A DNA stretch of 64,000 nucleotides from Mycolicibacterium hassiacum DSM 44199 (GTDB lineage: Bacteria; Actinomycetota; Actinomycetes; Mycobacteriales; Mycobacteriaceae). Both the position numbers and the translations under genes were made by a program. Shown piece after piece: positions 22,384-30,577 of the stretch. The DNA is taken from NCBI RefSeq assembly GCF_900603025.1, contig NZ_LR026975.1, positions 930,001 to 994,000 on the forward strand. Reading direction: 5' to 3'. Below the pieces are notes generated by a model. That model made no database searches. It worked only from the letters and a program-made list of their open reading frames with translations, and was not told where the DNA came from. Position 1 is the first letter of the stretch, and each line of letters starts with the position of its first letter.

Positions 22384-23385
22384 ATGACGCGTTCCGACTC
22401 GCGAGCCGACCGCACCGACGGTCCCGACGTCCCGGAGCCCAACCCGCACGCCACCGCGGAGCAGGTCGAGGCGGCTCGCCACGACACCAAGCTGGCCCAG
22501 GTGCTCTACCACGACTGGGAGGCCGAGAACTACGACGAGAAGTGGTCGATCTCCTACGACAAGCGTTGCGTGGACTACGCCCGCGACCTGTTCGACGCGA
22601 CCGTTCCGTTCTCGGTGCAGCGCCAGCTGCCCTATGAGCACGCGCTGGAACTCGGCTGCGGCAGCGGGTTCTTCCTGCTCAACCTGATGCAGGCCGGGGT
22701 GGCCCGCCGGGGGTCGGTGACCGACCTGTCGCCGGGCATGGTGCGGGTCGCCACCCGCAACGGCAGGAACCTCGGGCTCGACATCGACGGACGCGTCGCC
22801 GACGCCGAACGGATTCCCTACGACGACAACACCTTCGATCTGGTGGTCGGCCACGCAGTGCTGCACCACATCCCGGACGTGGAGCTGTCGCTGCGCGAGG
22901 TGGTCCGGGTGCTCAAGCCGGGCGGGCGCTTCCTGTTCGCCGGCGAGCCGACGAACGCCGGTGAGAACTACGCCCGGCCGCTGTCGACGCTGACCTGGCG
23001 GGTGGTCACCAACGTGACGCGACTGCCCGGTCTGACCGGCTGGCGCCGGCCGCAGGCCGAACTCGACGAGAGTTCGCGCGCCGCGGCGCTGGAGGCCGTG
23101 GTCGATCTGCACACGTTCTCGCCGGGCGATCTCGAGCGGATGGCGCGTAACGCGGGCGCTGTCGAGGTAAGCACGGCCACAACGGAATTCACTGCCGCCA
23201 TGCTCGGTTGGCCGCTGCGGACGTTCGAGGCCGCGGTGCCGCCGGGCCGACTGGGTTGGGGCTACGCGAAATTCGCCTTCCACAGCTGGATCGCACTGAG
23301 CTGGGTCGACAACAACCTGTGGCGGCGGGTGGTACCGAAGAGTTGGTTCTACAACGTCATGGTCACCGGGGTTAAGCCGTCGTAA
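22384..23385 (+). CDS. SAM-dependent class I methyltransferase
   Basis: A 333-residue methyltransferase. Motif I is HALELGCGSGFFLLNL, followed by VTDLSPGMVRVA (acidic-loop region), NTFDLVVGHAVLHHI (motif II/III) and VLKPGGRFLFAGEP. The C-terminal third, with several aromatic residues (WGYAKFAFHSWIALSWV), may contact membrane or lipid. It corresponds to Rv3038c. The substrate is not deducible. It starts 11 bp after the crotonase stop and ends next to the THUMP-like protein gene. Confidence 0.85.
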   Translation: MTRSDSRADRTDGPDVPEPNPHATAEQVEAARHDTKLAQVLYHDWEAENYDEKWSISYDKRCVDYARDLFDATVPFSVQRQLPYEHALELGCGSGFFLLNLMQAGVARRGSVTDLSPGMVRVATRNGRNLGLDIDGRVADAERIPYDDNTFDLVVGHAVLHHIPDVELSLREVVRVLKPGGRFLFAGEPTNAGENYARPLSTLTWRVVTNVTRLPGLTGWRRPQAELDESSRAAALEAVVDLHTFSPGDLERMARNAGAVEVSTATTEFTAAMLGWPLRTFEAAVPPGRLGWGYAKFAFHSWIALSWVDNNLWRRVVPKSWFYNVMVTGVKPS

Positions 23386-23462
23386 GGTTCACGCTCGACG
23401 ACGTCGCCTTCCTGCGCAGCGACGCCGGCAGGCAGGCGCTGGACGACATCGCCGCACTCGAA

Positions 23463-24545
23463 TTGACCGCGGCCGGCATGGTCCGCGACGTGGCCACGGC
23501 ACGCGCCCGATTGGGGGAGCGGGCCGCGGTGGTGGTCGAGACCGTGCTGCTGCGCCGGCGCGCGGCGGCGAAGTTCGACGACGCGGCGCACTGGTTGTTC
23601 ACCGACGAGGCGCTGCAGCAGGCGACCGCCGCCCCGGTCGCGGCGCACCGGGCGCGACGGCTGGCCGGGGCGGTGGTGCACGACGCCACCTGTTCGATCG
23701 GCAGCGAGCTTGCCGCCCTTCGGCATTCGGCCGAGCTGCTGGTGGGCAGCGATACCGACCCGGTGCGGTTGGCGATGGCACGGCACAATGTGCCCGACGT
23801 GCCGCTGTGCCGCGCCGATGCGCTGCGGCCGGTGACCCGCAACGCGGTGGTCCTGCTCGACCCGGCGCGGCGCAGCAACGGCCGGCGCCGGTTCGATCCG
23901 CGCGACTACACCCCGGCGCTAGACGCGCTGCTGGAGGTCTACCGAGACCGGGACTTCGTCGTGAAGTGCGCTCCGGGAATCGATTTCGGCGCCGTGACCG
24001 AACTAGGCTTCCGCGGCGAGATCGAGATCACCTCGCTCGGCGGCAGCGTGCGCGAGGCCTGCCTGTGGTCCAGCGGGCTCGCCGCGACGGGGGTGACGCG
24101 GCGCGCGACCGTGCTCGACCGTGACGAACAGCTCACCGACGCCGAACCCGACGATTGCGCGGTGGCCCCGGCCGGCCGCTGGATCATCGACCCGGACGGC
24201 GCGATCGTGCGCGCCGGTCTGGTGCGTCACTACGCCGCCCGACACGGTCTGTGGCAGCTCGATCCGGACATCGCGTACCTGTCCGGTGACCACCTGCCGG
24301 CGGGGGTGCGCGGGTTCGAGGTCCTCGACGAACTTCGGTTCAGCGAACGGCAGCTGCGCCAGGCGCTTTCGGCCCGCGGCGTCGGCGCGGTGGAGATCCT
24401 GGTGCGCGGTGTGGACGTCGACCCCGATGCGCTGCGGCGGCGGCTGCGGTTGCGCGGCAGCCAAGCGGCGACGGTGGTGATCACCCGGATCGGGTCCGGG
24501 GCCGCAAGCCGGGCAACGGCATTCATCTGCCGGGCCTGCCGGTGA
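23463..24545 (+). CDS. THUMP-like class I SAM methyltransferase, start codon lost or unclear
   Basis: This 360-residue frame (from TTG 23463) contains a methyltransferase core (HDATCSIGSELAAL, VLLDPARRSNGRRRFDPRDY) and a C-terminal THUMP-like region. Upstream the frame stays open and encodes VRFTLDDVAFLRSDAGRQAL, which looks like the conserved N-terminus of this family (Rv3037c type), but there is no ATG, GTG or TTG before it. The expected start would be at 23382, where GTA is read and where a GTGA overlap would normally be. Translation may begin at GTA, at TTG 23463, or the gene may be impaired. Confidence 0.8.
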   Translation: MTAAGMVRDVATARARLGERAAVVVETVLLRRRAAAKFDDAAHWLFTDEALQQATAAPVAAHRARRLAGAVVHDATCSIGSELAALRHSAELLVGSDTDPVRLAMARHNVPDVPLCRADALRPVTRNAVVLLDPARRSNGRRRFDPRDYTPALDALLEVYRDRDFVVKCAPGIDFGAVTELGFRGEIEITSLGGSVREACLWSSGLAATGVTRRATVLDRDEQLTDAEPDDCAVAPAGRWIIDPDGAIVRAGLVRHYAARHGLWQLDPDIAYLSGDHLPAGVRGFEVLDELRFSERQLRQALSARGVGAVEILVRGVDVDPDALRRRLRLRGSQAATVVITRIGSGAASRATAFICRACR

Positions 24546-24645
24546 TGATCCGGGGCGAATCCGGGTGGGCACCGCGAGCGGTTACGTACGCTGGCAGTAA
24601 CGCACCGGCGCCAGGCCGGTGCCACCAGGAGGACGACAACCGACG

Positions 24646-25341
24646 ATGCGTTTTGTGAAGCTGGCCGCGGCGCTGGCGGCCTGCGCCGTCGTGGGTGCGC
24701 TCGGCACCCCGGTGGCGGTGGCCCAGTCCGCCTGCGCGGATCTCGGGGGTGAGGTCAACGCGGAGGGCACCTGCCGAGTGCATGTGCAGAACCGCACCTA
24801 CACGCTGACCATGACGTTCCCCGATGACTACCCCGACCAGCAGGCCCTGGTCGCGTACCTGACCCAGGCCCGGGACGGGTTCGTCAACGTCGCCGAGAAT
24901 CCCGACGCGCGCAATCTGCCGTACGAGCTGGACGCCCGCGGCACCGGCTACCGGTCGGGCCCGCCCAACGGCGGGACGCGCAGCGTGGTGTTCACCATGT
25001 GGGAGAACGTCGGCGGGGTCCGACCGCAGAGCTACTACCAGGCGTTCAACTGGAACGTCGCCAAGCGCGCCCCGATCACCTTCGACACCCTGTTCAAACC
25101 GGGTGCACAGCCCATGCCGGTGCTCTACCGCGAGGTGAACCGGTATCTGGAGCACCAGCTCGGCACGATGAACCCGGTGTTGGAGGCGGCGGGCCTGGAC
25201 CCGGCCAACTACCAGCACTTCGCGCTGACCGACGACGAGCTGATCTTCTTCTTCAGCCCGGGCCAGCTGCTGCCGCCCTCGGCCGGGCCGGTGCAGGCGT
25301 CGGTGCCGCGCAGCGCGGTGGCGTCGATGCTGGCGGTGTAG
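24646..25341 (+). CDS. Secreted TB22.2-family protein (DUF3298/RsiV-like)
   Basis: A 231-residue secreted protein with a signal peptide (KLAAALAACAVVGALGTPVAVAQ; mature from about residue 28). The mature part has an N-terminal Cys pair (ACADLGG and GTCRVHV), the FPDDYPDQQALVAYL segment, and a C-terminal DUF3298-type domain (ITFDTLFKPGAQPMPVLYREVNRYL... FALTDDELIFFFSPGQLLP). It corresponds to Rv3036c (TB22.2), a culture-filtrate antigen. AGGAGG precedes ATG 24646. Its enzymatic role, if any, cannot be read here. Confidence 0.85.
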   Translation: MRFVKLAAALAACAVVGALGTPVAVAQSACADLGGEVNAEGTCRVHVQNRTYTLTMTFPDDYPDQQALVAYLTQARDGFVNVAENPDARNLPYELDARGTGYRSGPPNGGTRSVVFTMWENVGGVRPQSYYQAFNWNVAKRAPITFDTLFKPGAQPMPVLYREVNRYLEHQLGTMNPVLEAAGLDPANYQHFALTDDELIFFFSPGQLLPPSAGPVQASVPRSAVASMLAV

Positions 25342-25344
25342 CCC

Positions 25345-26892
25345 TCAGCCGCTGCTGGGCACCCGCGTCGTGGGCCCGGTGGTCGGGCGGTAGGTCTCCC
25401 AGAACGTGGCTCCGGCGATGTCGAGCGCCCGCGGATCGAACACCGGATCGAGCCCGGCCTTCTTCTGCCGCTCGAAGTCGCGCAGCGCCCGGTAGGCCGG
25501 CTGCTGCAGGATGATGATGCCGACGATGTTGAGCCAGGCCATCAGTCCGACCCCGATGTCGCCGAGCACCCAGGCCTCCGTCGCGGTGCCCACGGCGCCG
25601 ATCACCACCGACACCAGGATCAGCGCCTGCAGCAGCATGGTGGCGTTCGAACCCACCGTGCCGCGAATGTAGGGCACATCGATGGTGGCCGCCTTGCCGA
25701 GCAGGAACCGCAGGTTGGTCTCGGCCATGTAGTAGTAGGCGATGATCGTGGTGAAGCAGAAGAACGCCAGCGACACCGCGATGAACGACGAGCCCGCGCC
25801 GGACCACAGTGTGTCGAAGCCGGCCTGAGCGTAGGCGGGACCGACTTCGGTGTTCTCGGGCAGAATGCCGCCGTCGGCCAGTACCGGGCCACCATCGGAC
25901 TCGCCCTCGAACACCCGGTAGGCGCCGGTCGTCAGGATCAGGAACCCGGTCGCCGAGCAGATGAACAGGGTGTCGACGTAGACCGCGAACGCCTGGACCA
26001 AACCCTGTTTGGCCGGGTGCGACACCTCGGCGGCGGCCGCGGCGTGCGGTCCGGTGCCCTGCCCGGCCTCGTTGGAGTAGATGCCGCGCTTGACGCCCCA
26101 CATCACCGCCGATCCGATGATGGCGCCGAACGCCGAGTCGGCGCCGAATGCGCTGGCGAAGATCGTCTCGAACACGGCCGGCACCTGATCGGCGTTGAGC
26201 AGCACGGTCAACAGCGCCAGCGCGATGTACACCAGCGCCATGAACGGCACCACGATCGAGGCGAAGGTCGCGATGCGCTTGACCCCGCCGATGATGACGA
26301 AAGCGAGCACGATCACCGTGCCGACCGCCACCCACCACTTGTTGAAGCTCCATGCCTCGTTCATCGCCGAGGCCATCGAGTTGGACTGCACGCTGGGCAG
26401 CAGCAGCCCGCACGCCAGCACGGTCACCGCGGCGAACAGGTATCCGTAGAGCTTGAAGGCGCCGGCGGCGCGGGTGTGCGCCAGCGCCCGGCTCAGGTAA
26501 TACGCCGGACCGCCGCGGTACTCACCGGTCAGGGAATCGCGGGTCTTGTAGATCTGGCCGAGCGTGCACTCCACGAACGATGTCGAGGCGCCCAGGAACG
26601 CGACCGCCCACATCCAGAACAGCGCGCCGGGCCCGCCGAAGGCGATCGCGGTGGCCACCCCGGCGATGTTGCCGGTACCGACCCGGCCGGCCAGCGACAT
26701 GGTCAGCGCCTGGAACGACGACACGCCCGACGGTGATTTCTCGCCGCGGAACATCAGCCGGATCATCTCGGCGAACTGCCGTACCTGGACGAAACGCGAT
26801 CGGATGGAGAAGTACACCCCGGCGGCCAGACAGAGGTATACCAGCGCGTTGCTCCACACATAGCCATTGACTTCGGCAAGGAATTCGGACAA
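25345..26892 (-). CDS. Sodium:alanine symporter (AGCS family)
   Basis: A 515-residue transporter with about ten membrane helices that couples alanine or glycine uptake to sodium. The family signature GRVGTGNIAGVATAIAFGGPGALFWMW lies near residues 68-95, and NEAGQGTGPHAAAA is the second conserved loop. TTG 26892 is chosen: GGGAGG lies just upstream, and the following SEFLAEVNGYVW matches the usual N-terminus; an ATG at 26955 would add a Pro/Arg-rich leader. It is convergent with the TB22.2 gene, with only three bases between the stops. Confidence 0.9.
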   Translation of the reverse strand: MSEFLAEVNGYVWSNALVYLCLAAGVYFSIRSRFVQVRQFAEMIRLMFRGEKSPSGVSSFQALTMSLAGRVGTGNIAGVATAIAFGGPGALFWMWAVAFLGASTSFVECTLGQIYKTRDSLTGEYRGGPAYYLSRALAHTRAAGAFKLYGYLFAAVTVLACGLLLPSVQSNSMASAMNEAWSFNKWWVAVGTVIVLAFVIIGGVKRIATFASIVVPFMALVYIALALLTVLLNADQVPAVFETIFASAFGADSAFGAIIGSAVMWGVKRGIYSNEAGQGTGPHAAAAAEVSHPAKQGLVQAFAVYVDTLFICSATGFLILTTGAYRVFEGESDGGPVLADGGILPENTEVGPAYAQAGFDTLWSGAGSSFIAVSLAFFCFTTIIAYYYMAETNLRFLLGKAATIDVPYIRGTVGSNATMLLQALILVSVVIGAVGTATEAWVLGDIGVGLMAWLNIVGIIILQQPAYRALRDFERQKKAGLDPVFDPRALDIAGATFWETYRPTTGPTTRVPSSG

Positions 26893-27025
26893 CGCGCCTC
26901 CCAGAGTCGGTCGGTGGGTTCGGTCCGGCGCCCGGGGCACCATACCGACTGGCATGGTGTCACGTCGGCACCCGGGCTGTGGTTACAACCGGGCTACAAG
27001 ACGGGTCGCCGACGGAGCGCGTCGA

Positions 27026-28312
27026 TCAGGCCGGTGCGAACCCGTAGACGATGCCGGTGCTGGTGGCGGTGATCACCCGCCCGTCGTGACCGAGCGAGAC
27101 GCCCACCGGCCAGCCGGTCGCGTTCGGCAGCGGATAGCGGTTCAGCGGCCGGCCCTCGGCGGGGTCGAACACCAGCAGCGCCTGGCCGTTCTCGCCGTCG
27201 CGGCTGACCACGTAGGCGACGTCGGGGCCGGCCTGGCTGGCGGTGGTCAGCGGCTCGACGTCGTCGCGGGTCCACACCACCTCGCCGCGGTCGCCGTGGT
27301 CGCGGACGGCCAGCAGCCTGGCGCCCGGGCCGCCGCCGGCCAGGATCAGCCCGTCCGGCGCCACCGTCGGCGGGGTCTGCGCCAGATAGCCGAGCGGGAC
27401 CGACCACCTGGCCCGGCCGTTGTCGGTGTCGAGCGCCCACAATCGCTGGTCGCGCCCGTTGACGTAGACGGTGCGTCCGTCCGCCGACGCCACCGGGCTG
27501 GCCAGCGGGCCGCCGCCCACCGCGTCGCTGGTCCAGCCCCGGGTGATCATCGGCGACTGGTCGGCGCGGTAGCGCAGCCCGACCAGAATCGGCTGGTTAG
27601 CGCCCGGCTCCCACAGGCCCAGCACCACGATCCCGGTCGGTTCGGCGAACGCCGGCGCCGCGGCCACCGGGCAGCGCGGCCGGGCGGGCCGGCAGTCGGC
27701 CAGGCCGCGTTCGGAGTCCTTCGGGTCGATACCGGTCACCAGATCCAGCGGCGAGCCCTCGACCGTCCCACGGTGGGCGTCGAACACCAGCACCTGGCCC
27801 AGGTGGGTGACCACCAGCAGGTGGCCGGGGGCGAGGATGCGGGGCGTGGTCGGCATCCCGATCACCGGTTTGCGCCAGCGGATCCACTGGGTCGGCGGGA
27901 ACGACAGCATCGCGCCGGGCTGGCCGACATAGAGGTTGTCGAACCCGTCGAACAGCGGGCCGAAGTCCCCGCCGCCCTGCACCAACCGGGTGCACCAGCG
28001 TTGCCGGCCGCGGTTGTCGGCCTCCCACACCATCAGTGAGCAGCCGGCGGCGGTCTGCGCGTTGAGACCCAGGTAGCCACCCGACCCGACGGCCGGCGCG
28101 GCGCCGAGTTCACCCTTGACCGAGCGGATCCACTCCAGCCGCAGCGTCTCGGCGCCCGGATCCGGGTCGTAGCTGCTGTTCGCCGCGTTGCCGTACTGGG
28201 CCGCCCACCCCGTGGCGGGGTGTGCCCGAACCCAGGAGTCGGTGTTCGTACACCCGGCCGACACGGCGGTGAGCAGCGCTGTTGCCGCCAGCGCGGTGAT
28301 TAGCCGCAACAC
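27026..28312 (-). CDS. PQQ-type beta-propeller lipoprotein (Rv3035-like)
   Basis: A 428-residue exported protein starting at GTG 28312 behind AGGAAGGG. The signal peptide ends with a lipobox-like VSAGC. The rest is made of repeated four-stranded blades (LMVWEADNRGRQRW, VLVFDAHRGTVEGSP, LWALDTDNGRARW, LLVFDPAEGRPLNRY) that predict a seven- to eight-bladed propeller with outer-surface location. It adjoins the MGLP cluster as Rv3035 does, but no catalytic residues point to an enzyme. The same frame runs on to 29878 as an unused shadow of other genes. Confidence 0.82.
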   Translation of the reverse strand: MLRLITALAATALLTAVSAGCTNTDSWVRAHPATGWAAQYGNAANSSYDPDPGAETLRLEWIRSVKGELGAAPAVGSGGYLGLNAQTAAGCSLMVWEADNRGRQRWCTRLVQGGGDFGPLFDGFDNLYVGQPGAMLSFPPTQWIRWRKPVIGMPTTPRILAPGHLLVVTHLGQVLVFDAHRGTVEGSPLDLVTGIDPKDSERGLADCRPARPRCPVAAAPAFAEPTGIVVLGLWEPGANQPILVGLRYRADQSPMITRGWTSDAVGGGPLASPVASADGRTVYVNGRDQRLWALDTDNGRARWSVPLGYLAQTPPTVAPDGLILAGGGPGARLLAVRDHGDRGEVVWTRDDVEPLTTASQAGPDVAYVVSRDGENGQALLVFDPAEGRPLNRYPLPNATGWPVGVSLGHDGRVITATSTGIVYGFAPA

Positions 28313-28393
28313 TGCGCCCTTCCTGCTCGGTTCGCCCCAACCCACGTGAGGGTAACTGCTGCACCCCGGGTCGCTCGCGTAGGCTTTCCGGCC

Positions 28394-29131
28394 ATGACGA
28401 CGATGTGGGGCGCGCCGCTGCACAAGCGCTGGCGGGGATCGCGGCTGCGGGATCCACGTCAGGCCAGGTTCCTGACGTTGGCGTCGTTGAGATGGGTGAT
28501 CGCCAACCGCGCCTACACCCCCTGGTACCTGGTGCGCTACTGGCGGTTGCTGAAGTTCAAGCTGCGCAACCCGCACATCATCACCCGCGGCATGGTGTTC
28601 CTCGGCAAGGGTGTGGAGATCGAGTGCACACCCGAGCTGGCGACGATGGAGATCGGCCGCTGGGTGCACATCGGCGACAAGAACACCATCCGCTGCCATG
28701 AGGGGTCGCTGCGCATCGGCGACAAGGTGGTGCTCGGCCGCGACAACGTCATCAACACCTATCTCGATATCGAGCTCGGCGACGCGGTGCTGATGGCCGA
28801 CTGGTGCTACATCTGCGACTTCGACCACAAGATGGACGACATCAACGTGCCGATCAAGGACCAGGGCATCATCAAGGGCCCGGTGCGCATCGGTCCGGAC
28901 ACCTGGGTCGGGGCGAAGGTCACCGTGCTGCGCAACACCACGATCGGTCGGGGCTGCGTGCTGGGTTCGCATGCGGTGGTGCGCGGGACGATCCCGGACT
29001 ACTCGATCGCGGTGGGCGCGCCGGCGCGGGTTGTGAAGAACCGCAAGGAGGCCTGGGAGGCGTCGGCGGCCGAGCGGGCCGAACTGGAGCGGGCGCTGGC
29101 CGACATCGAGCGGAAGAAGGCCGCGCAGTAA
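28394..29131 (+). CDS. Left-handed beta-helix acetyltransferase (Rv3034c-like)
   Basis: A 245-residue hexapeptide-repeat acyltransferase: repeats such as MEIGRWVHIGDKNTI, LRIGDKVVLGRDNV and VRIGPDTWVGAKVTVLRNTTIGRGCVLGSHAVV form the beta-helix. The catalytic His is likely in CDFDHKMDD. The M. tuberculosis orthologue was reported to acetylate methylglucose lipopolysaccharides, the cytoplasmic polysaccharides that bind fatty acyl-CoA. The next two minus-strand genes belong to the same pathway. ATG 28394 is chosen over 28346 because MTTMWGAPLHKRW matches the family start. Confidence 0.87.
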   Translation: MTTMWGAPLHKRWRGSRLRDPRQARFLTLASLRWVIANRAYTPWYLVRYWRLLKFKLRNPHIITRGMVFLGKGVEIECTPELATMEIGRWVHIGDKNTIRCHEGSLRIGDKVVLGRDNVINTYLDIELGDAVLMADWCYICDFDHKMDDINVPIKDQGIIKGPVRIGPDTWVGAKVTVLRNTTIGRGCVLGSHAVVRGTIPDYSIAVGAPARVVKNRKEAWEASAAERAELERALADIERKKAAQ

Positions 29132-29166
29132 GGATTTCGGCGCACGCCGGCGCGCGCGGCTGGCGT

Positions 29167-29222
29167 CGAAACTACGCTTGATGACGAAAATCGCGAAAAA
29201 TCCGTCAACAAGCGTAGTTTCG
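29167..29222. terminator. Palindromic repeat between convergent genes (unit B)
   Basis: CGAAACTACGCTTG (29167-29180) and its exact complement (29209-29222) form a 14-bp stem; ATGACG and CGTCAA nearly extend it. The unit lies between the convergent acetyltransferase and glycosyltransferase genes. It resembles unit A at 17628-17697 (CGAAACC/TACG, TTG/TTGACG, AATCGCG). Confidence 0.6.
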
Positions 29223-29244
29223 GCGGTTAGCCGCTCGAAGCCGC

Positions 29245-30486
29245 TCAGCGGTCGGGCAGCGCGTGCTCGATGATGGGGCGGCGCCGGTGCGGTTCGCGTT
29301 CCCGCCGTTTGGCGGCCAGATACACCTGCGCGGTCTCCTCGGCGACGGTGTGCCAGTCGAAATCCGCGGTGAGCCGTTCGCGGGCGGCGACAGCCATCCG
29401 CTGGGCCGCCGCGGGGTCGTCGAGGACCTTGCGCACGGCCGCCGTCAGTCCCGCGATATCCCTTGGCGCACAAGCCACTCCGGTCTCGCCGTCGATCACC
29501 GCCTCGCCCAGGCCGCCGACCCTGGTGGCCACCACGGGAACGCCGGTGGCGGCTGCTTCGAGCGCCACGATCCCGAACGGCTCGTAGTGGCTCGGCAGCA
29601 CCGCGACGTCGGCGTCGTGCAGCAGGTGCACGAGTTGTTCGTGATCGAGATGGCCGGCGAAGGTGACCGCCCGGACCACCCGGTGCTTGCGGGTCTGTTC
29701 GACGAGGAAGTCGAACTGGGTGCCGGTGCCGGCGATGGTCAGCCGGGCGCCGGGGTGGCTGCGCCGGATCCGCGGCAGCGCGGCGATCAGATCGTGAATG
29801 CCCTTCTCGTACTCGAGCCGGCCGATGTACACCAGATGCGGCGGGCCGGTACGGGGCCGACGCTCGGCGAACGGCCATGCGCTGACGTCGATTCCGTTGC
29901 GGATCACCCGGATCTCGGCCAGTCCCGGGCCGAACAGCTCGGTGATCTCGTCGCTCATCGACGTCGAACAGGTGATCAGGGAATCGGAGTCATGCACCAG
30001 CCAGGATTCGATGGCGTGCACCTGTCGACTCAACCGGCCCGACACCCAGCCCGAGTGCCGACCCGCCTCGGTCGCGTGGATCGTGGAAACCAAAGGGACG
30101 TCGAAGAACTCGGCTAGCGCGATCGCCGGATGCGCGACCAGCCAGTCGTGGGCGTGCACCACCTCCGGCCGCCACGGCGTCCCATCCGGTTCCTTGATGG
30201 CCAGCCCGGCGCGGATCATCGAATGTCCCATCGCCAGCGTCCAGGCCATCATGTCGGGGCCGAATTCGAACTCGTGCGGATCCTGAGCGGCGGCCACCAC
30301 CCGCACGCCCTCGGAGACCTCGTCGGTCGACGGATGGGTGCTCGGATCGGTGCCCGTCGGTTGGCGGCTGAGCACCACCACCTCATGCCCCGCGGCGGCC
30401 ATCGCGGTGGCCAGGTGGTACACGTGGCGGCCCAGGCCGCCGACCACCACCGGCGGGTACTCCCACGACACCATGAGGACTCTCAC
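29245..30486 (-). CDS. GT4 glucosyltransferase of MGLP/glycogen synthesis (Rv3032-like)
   Basis: A 413-residue glycosyltransferase with GT-B fold. The N-terminal domain starts MRVLMVSWEYPPVVVGGLGRHV, and the C-terminal nucleotide-sugar domain contains YIGRLEYEKGIHDLI and the retaining EX7E motif in EPFGIVALEA. The orthologue Rv3032 makes alpha-1,4-glucan chains for methylglucose lipopolysaccharides and contributes to glycogen. It starts 92 bp from the GH57 gene stop on the same strand, forming a pathway cluster with it and the methyltransferase. Confidence 0.92.
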   Translation of the reverse strand: MRVLMVSWEYPPVVVGGLGRHVYHLATAMAAAGHEVVVLSRQPTGTDPSTHPSTDEVSEGVRVVAAAQDPHEFEFGPDMMAWTLAMGHSMIRAGLAIKEPDGTPWRPEVVHAHDWLVAHPAIALAEFFDVPLVSTIHATEAGRHSGWVSGRLSRQVHAIESWLVHDSDSLITCSTSMSDEITELFGPGLAEIRVIRNGIDVSAWPFAERRPRTGPPHLVYIGRLEYEKGIHDLIAALPRIRRSHPGARLTIAGTGTQFDFLVEQTRKHRVVRAVTFAGHLDHEQLVHLLHDADVAVLPSHYEPFGIVALEAAATGVPVVATRVGGLGEAVIDGETGVACAPRDIAGLTAAVRKVLDDPAAAQRMAVAARERLTADFDWHTVAEETAQVYLAAKRREREPHRRRPIIEHALPDR

Positions 30487-30577
30487 CGGCGCTCACCTCC
30501 GGGCGAGGGTGCGCAGAACACGGACAGTTCGCGGCGTGTCGGTGTGCGGACATGCGCGCTCGCCGCAACGGGTTGGG

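Noticed and set aside
27026..29878. 950-residue minus-strand frame as a single giant protein
   Set aside because: Only the part up to GTG 28312 is real (signal peptide and propeller); the rest is antisense to the acetyltransferase gene and the 3' end of the GT4 gene region.
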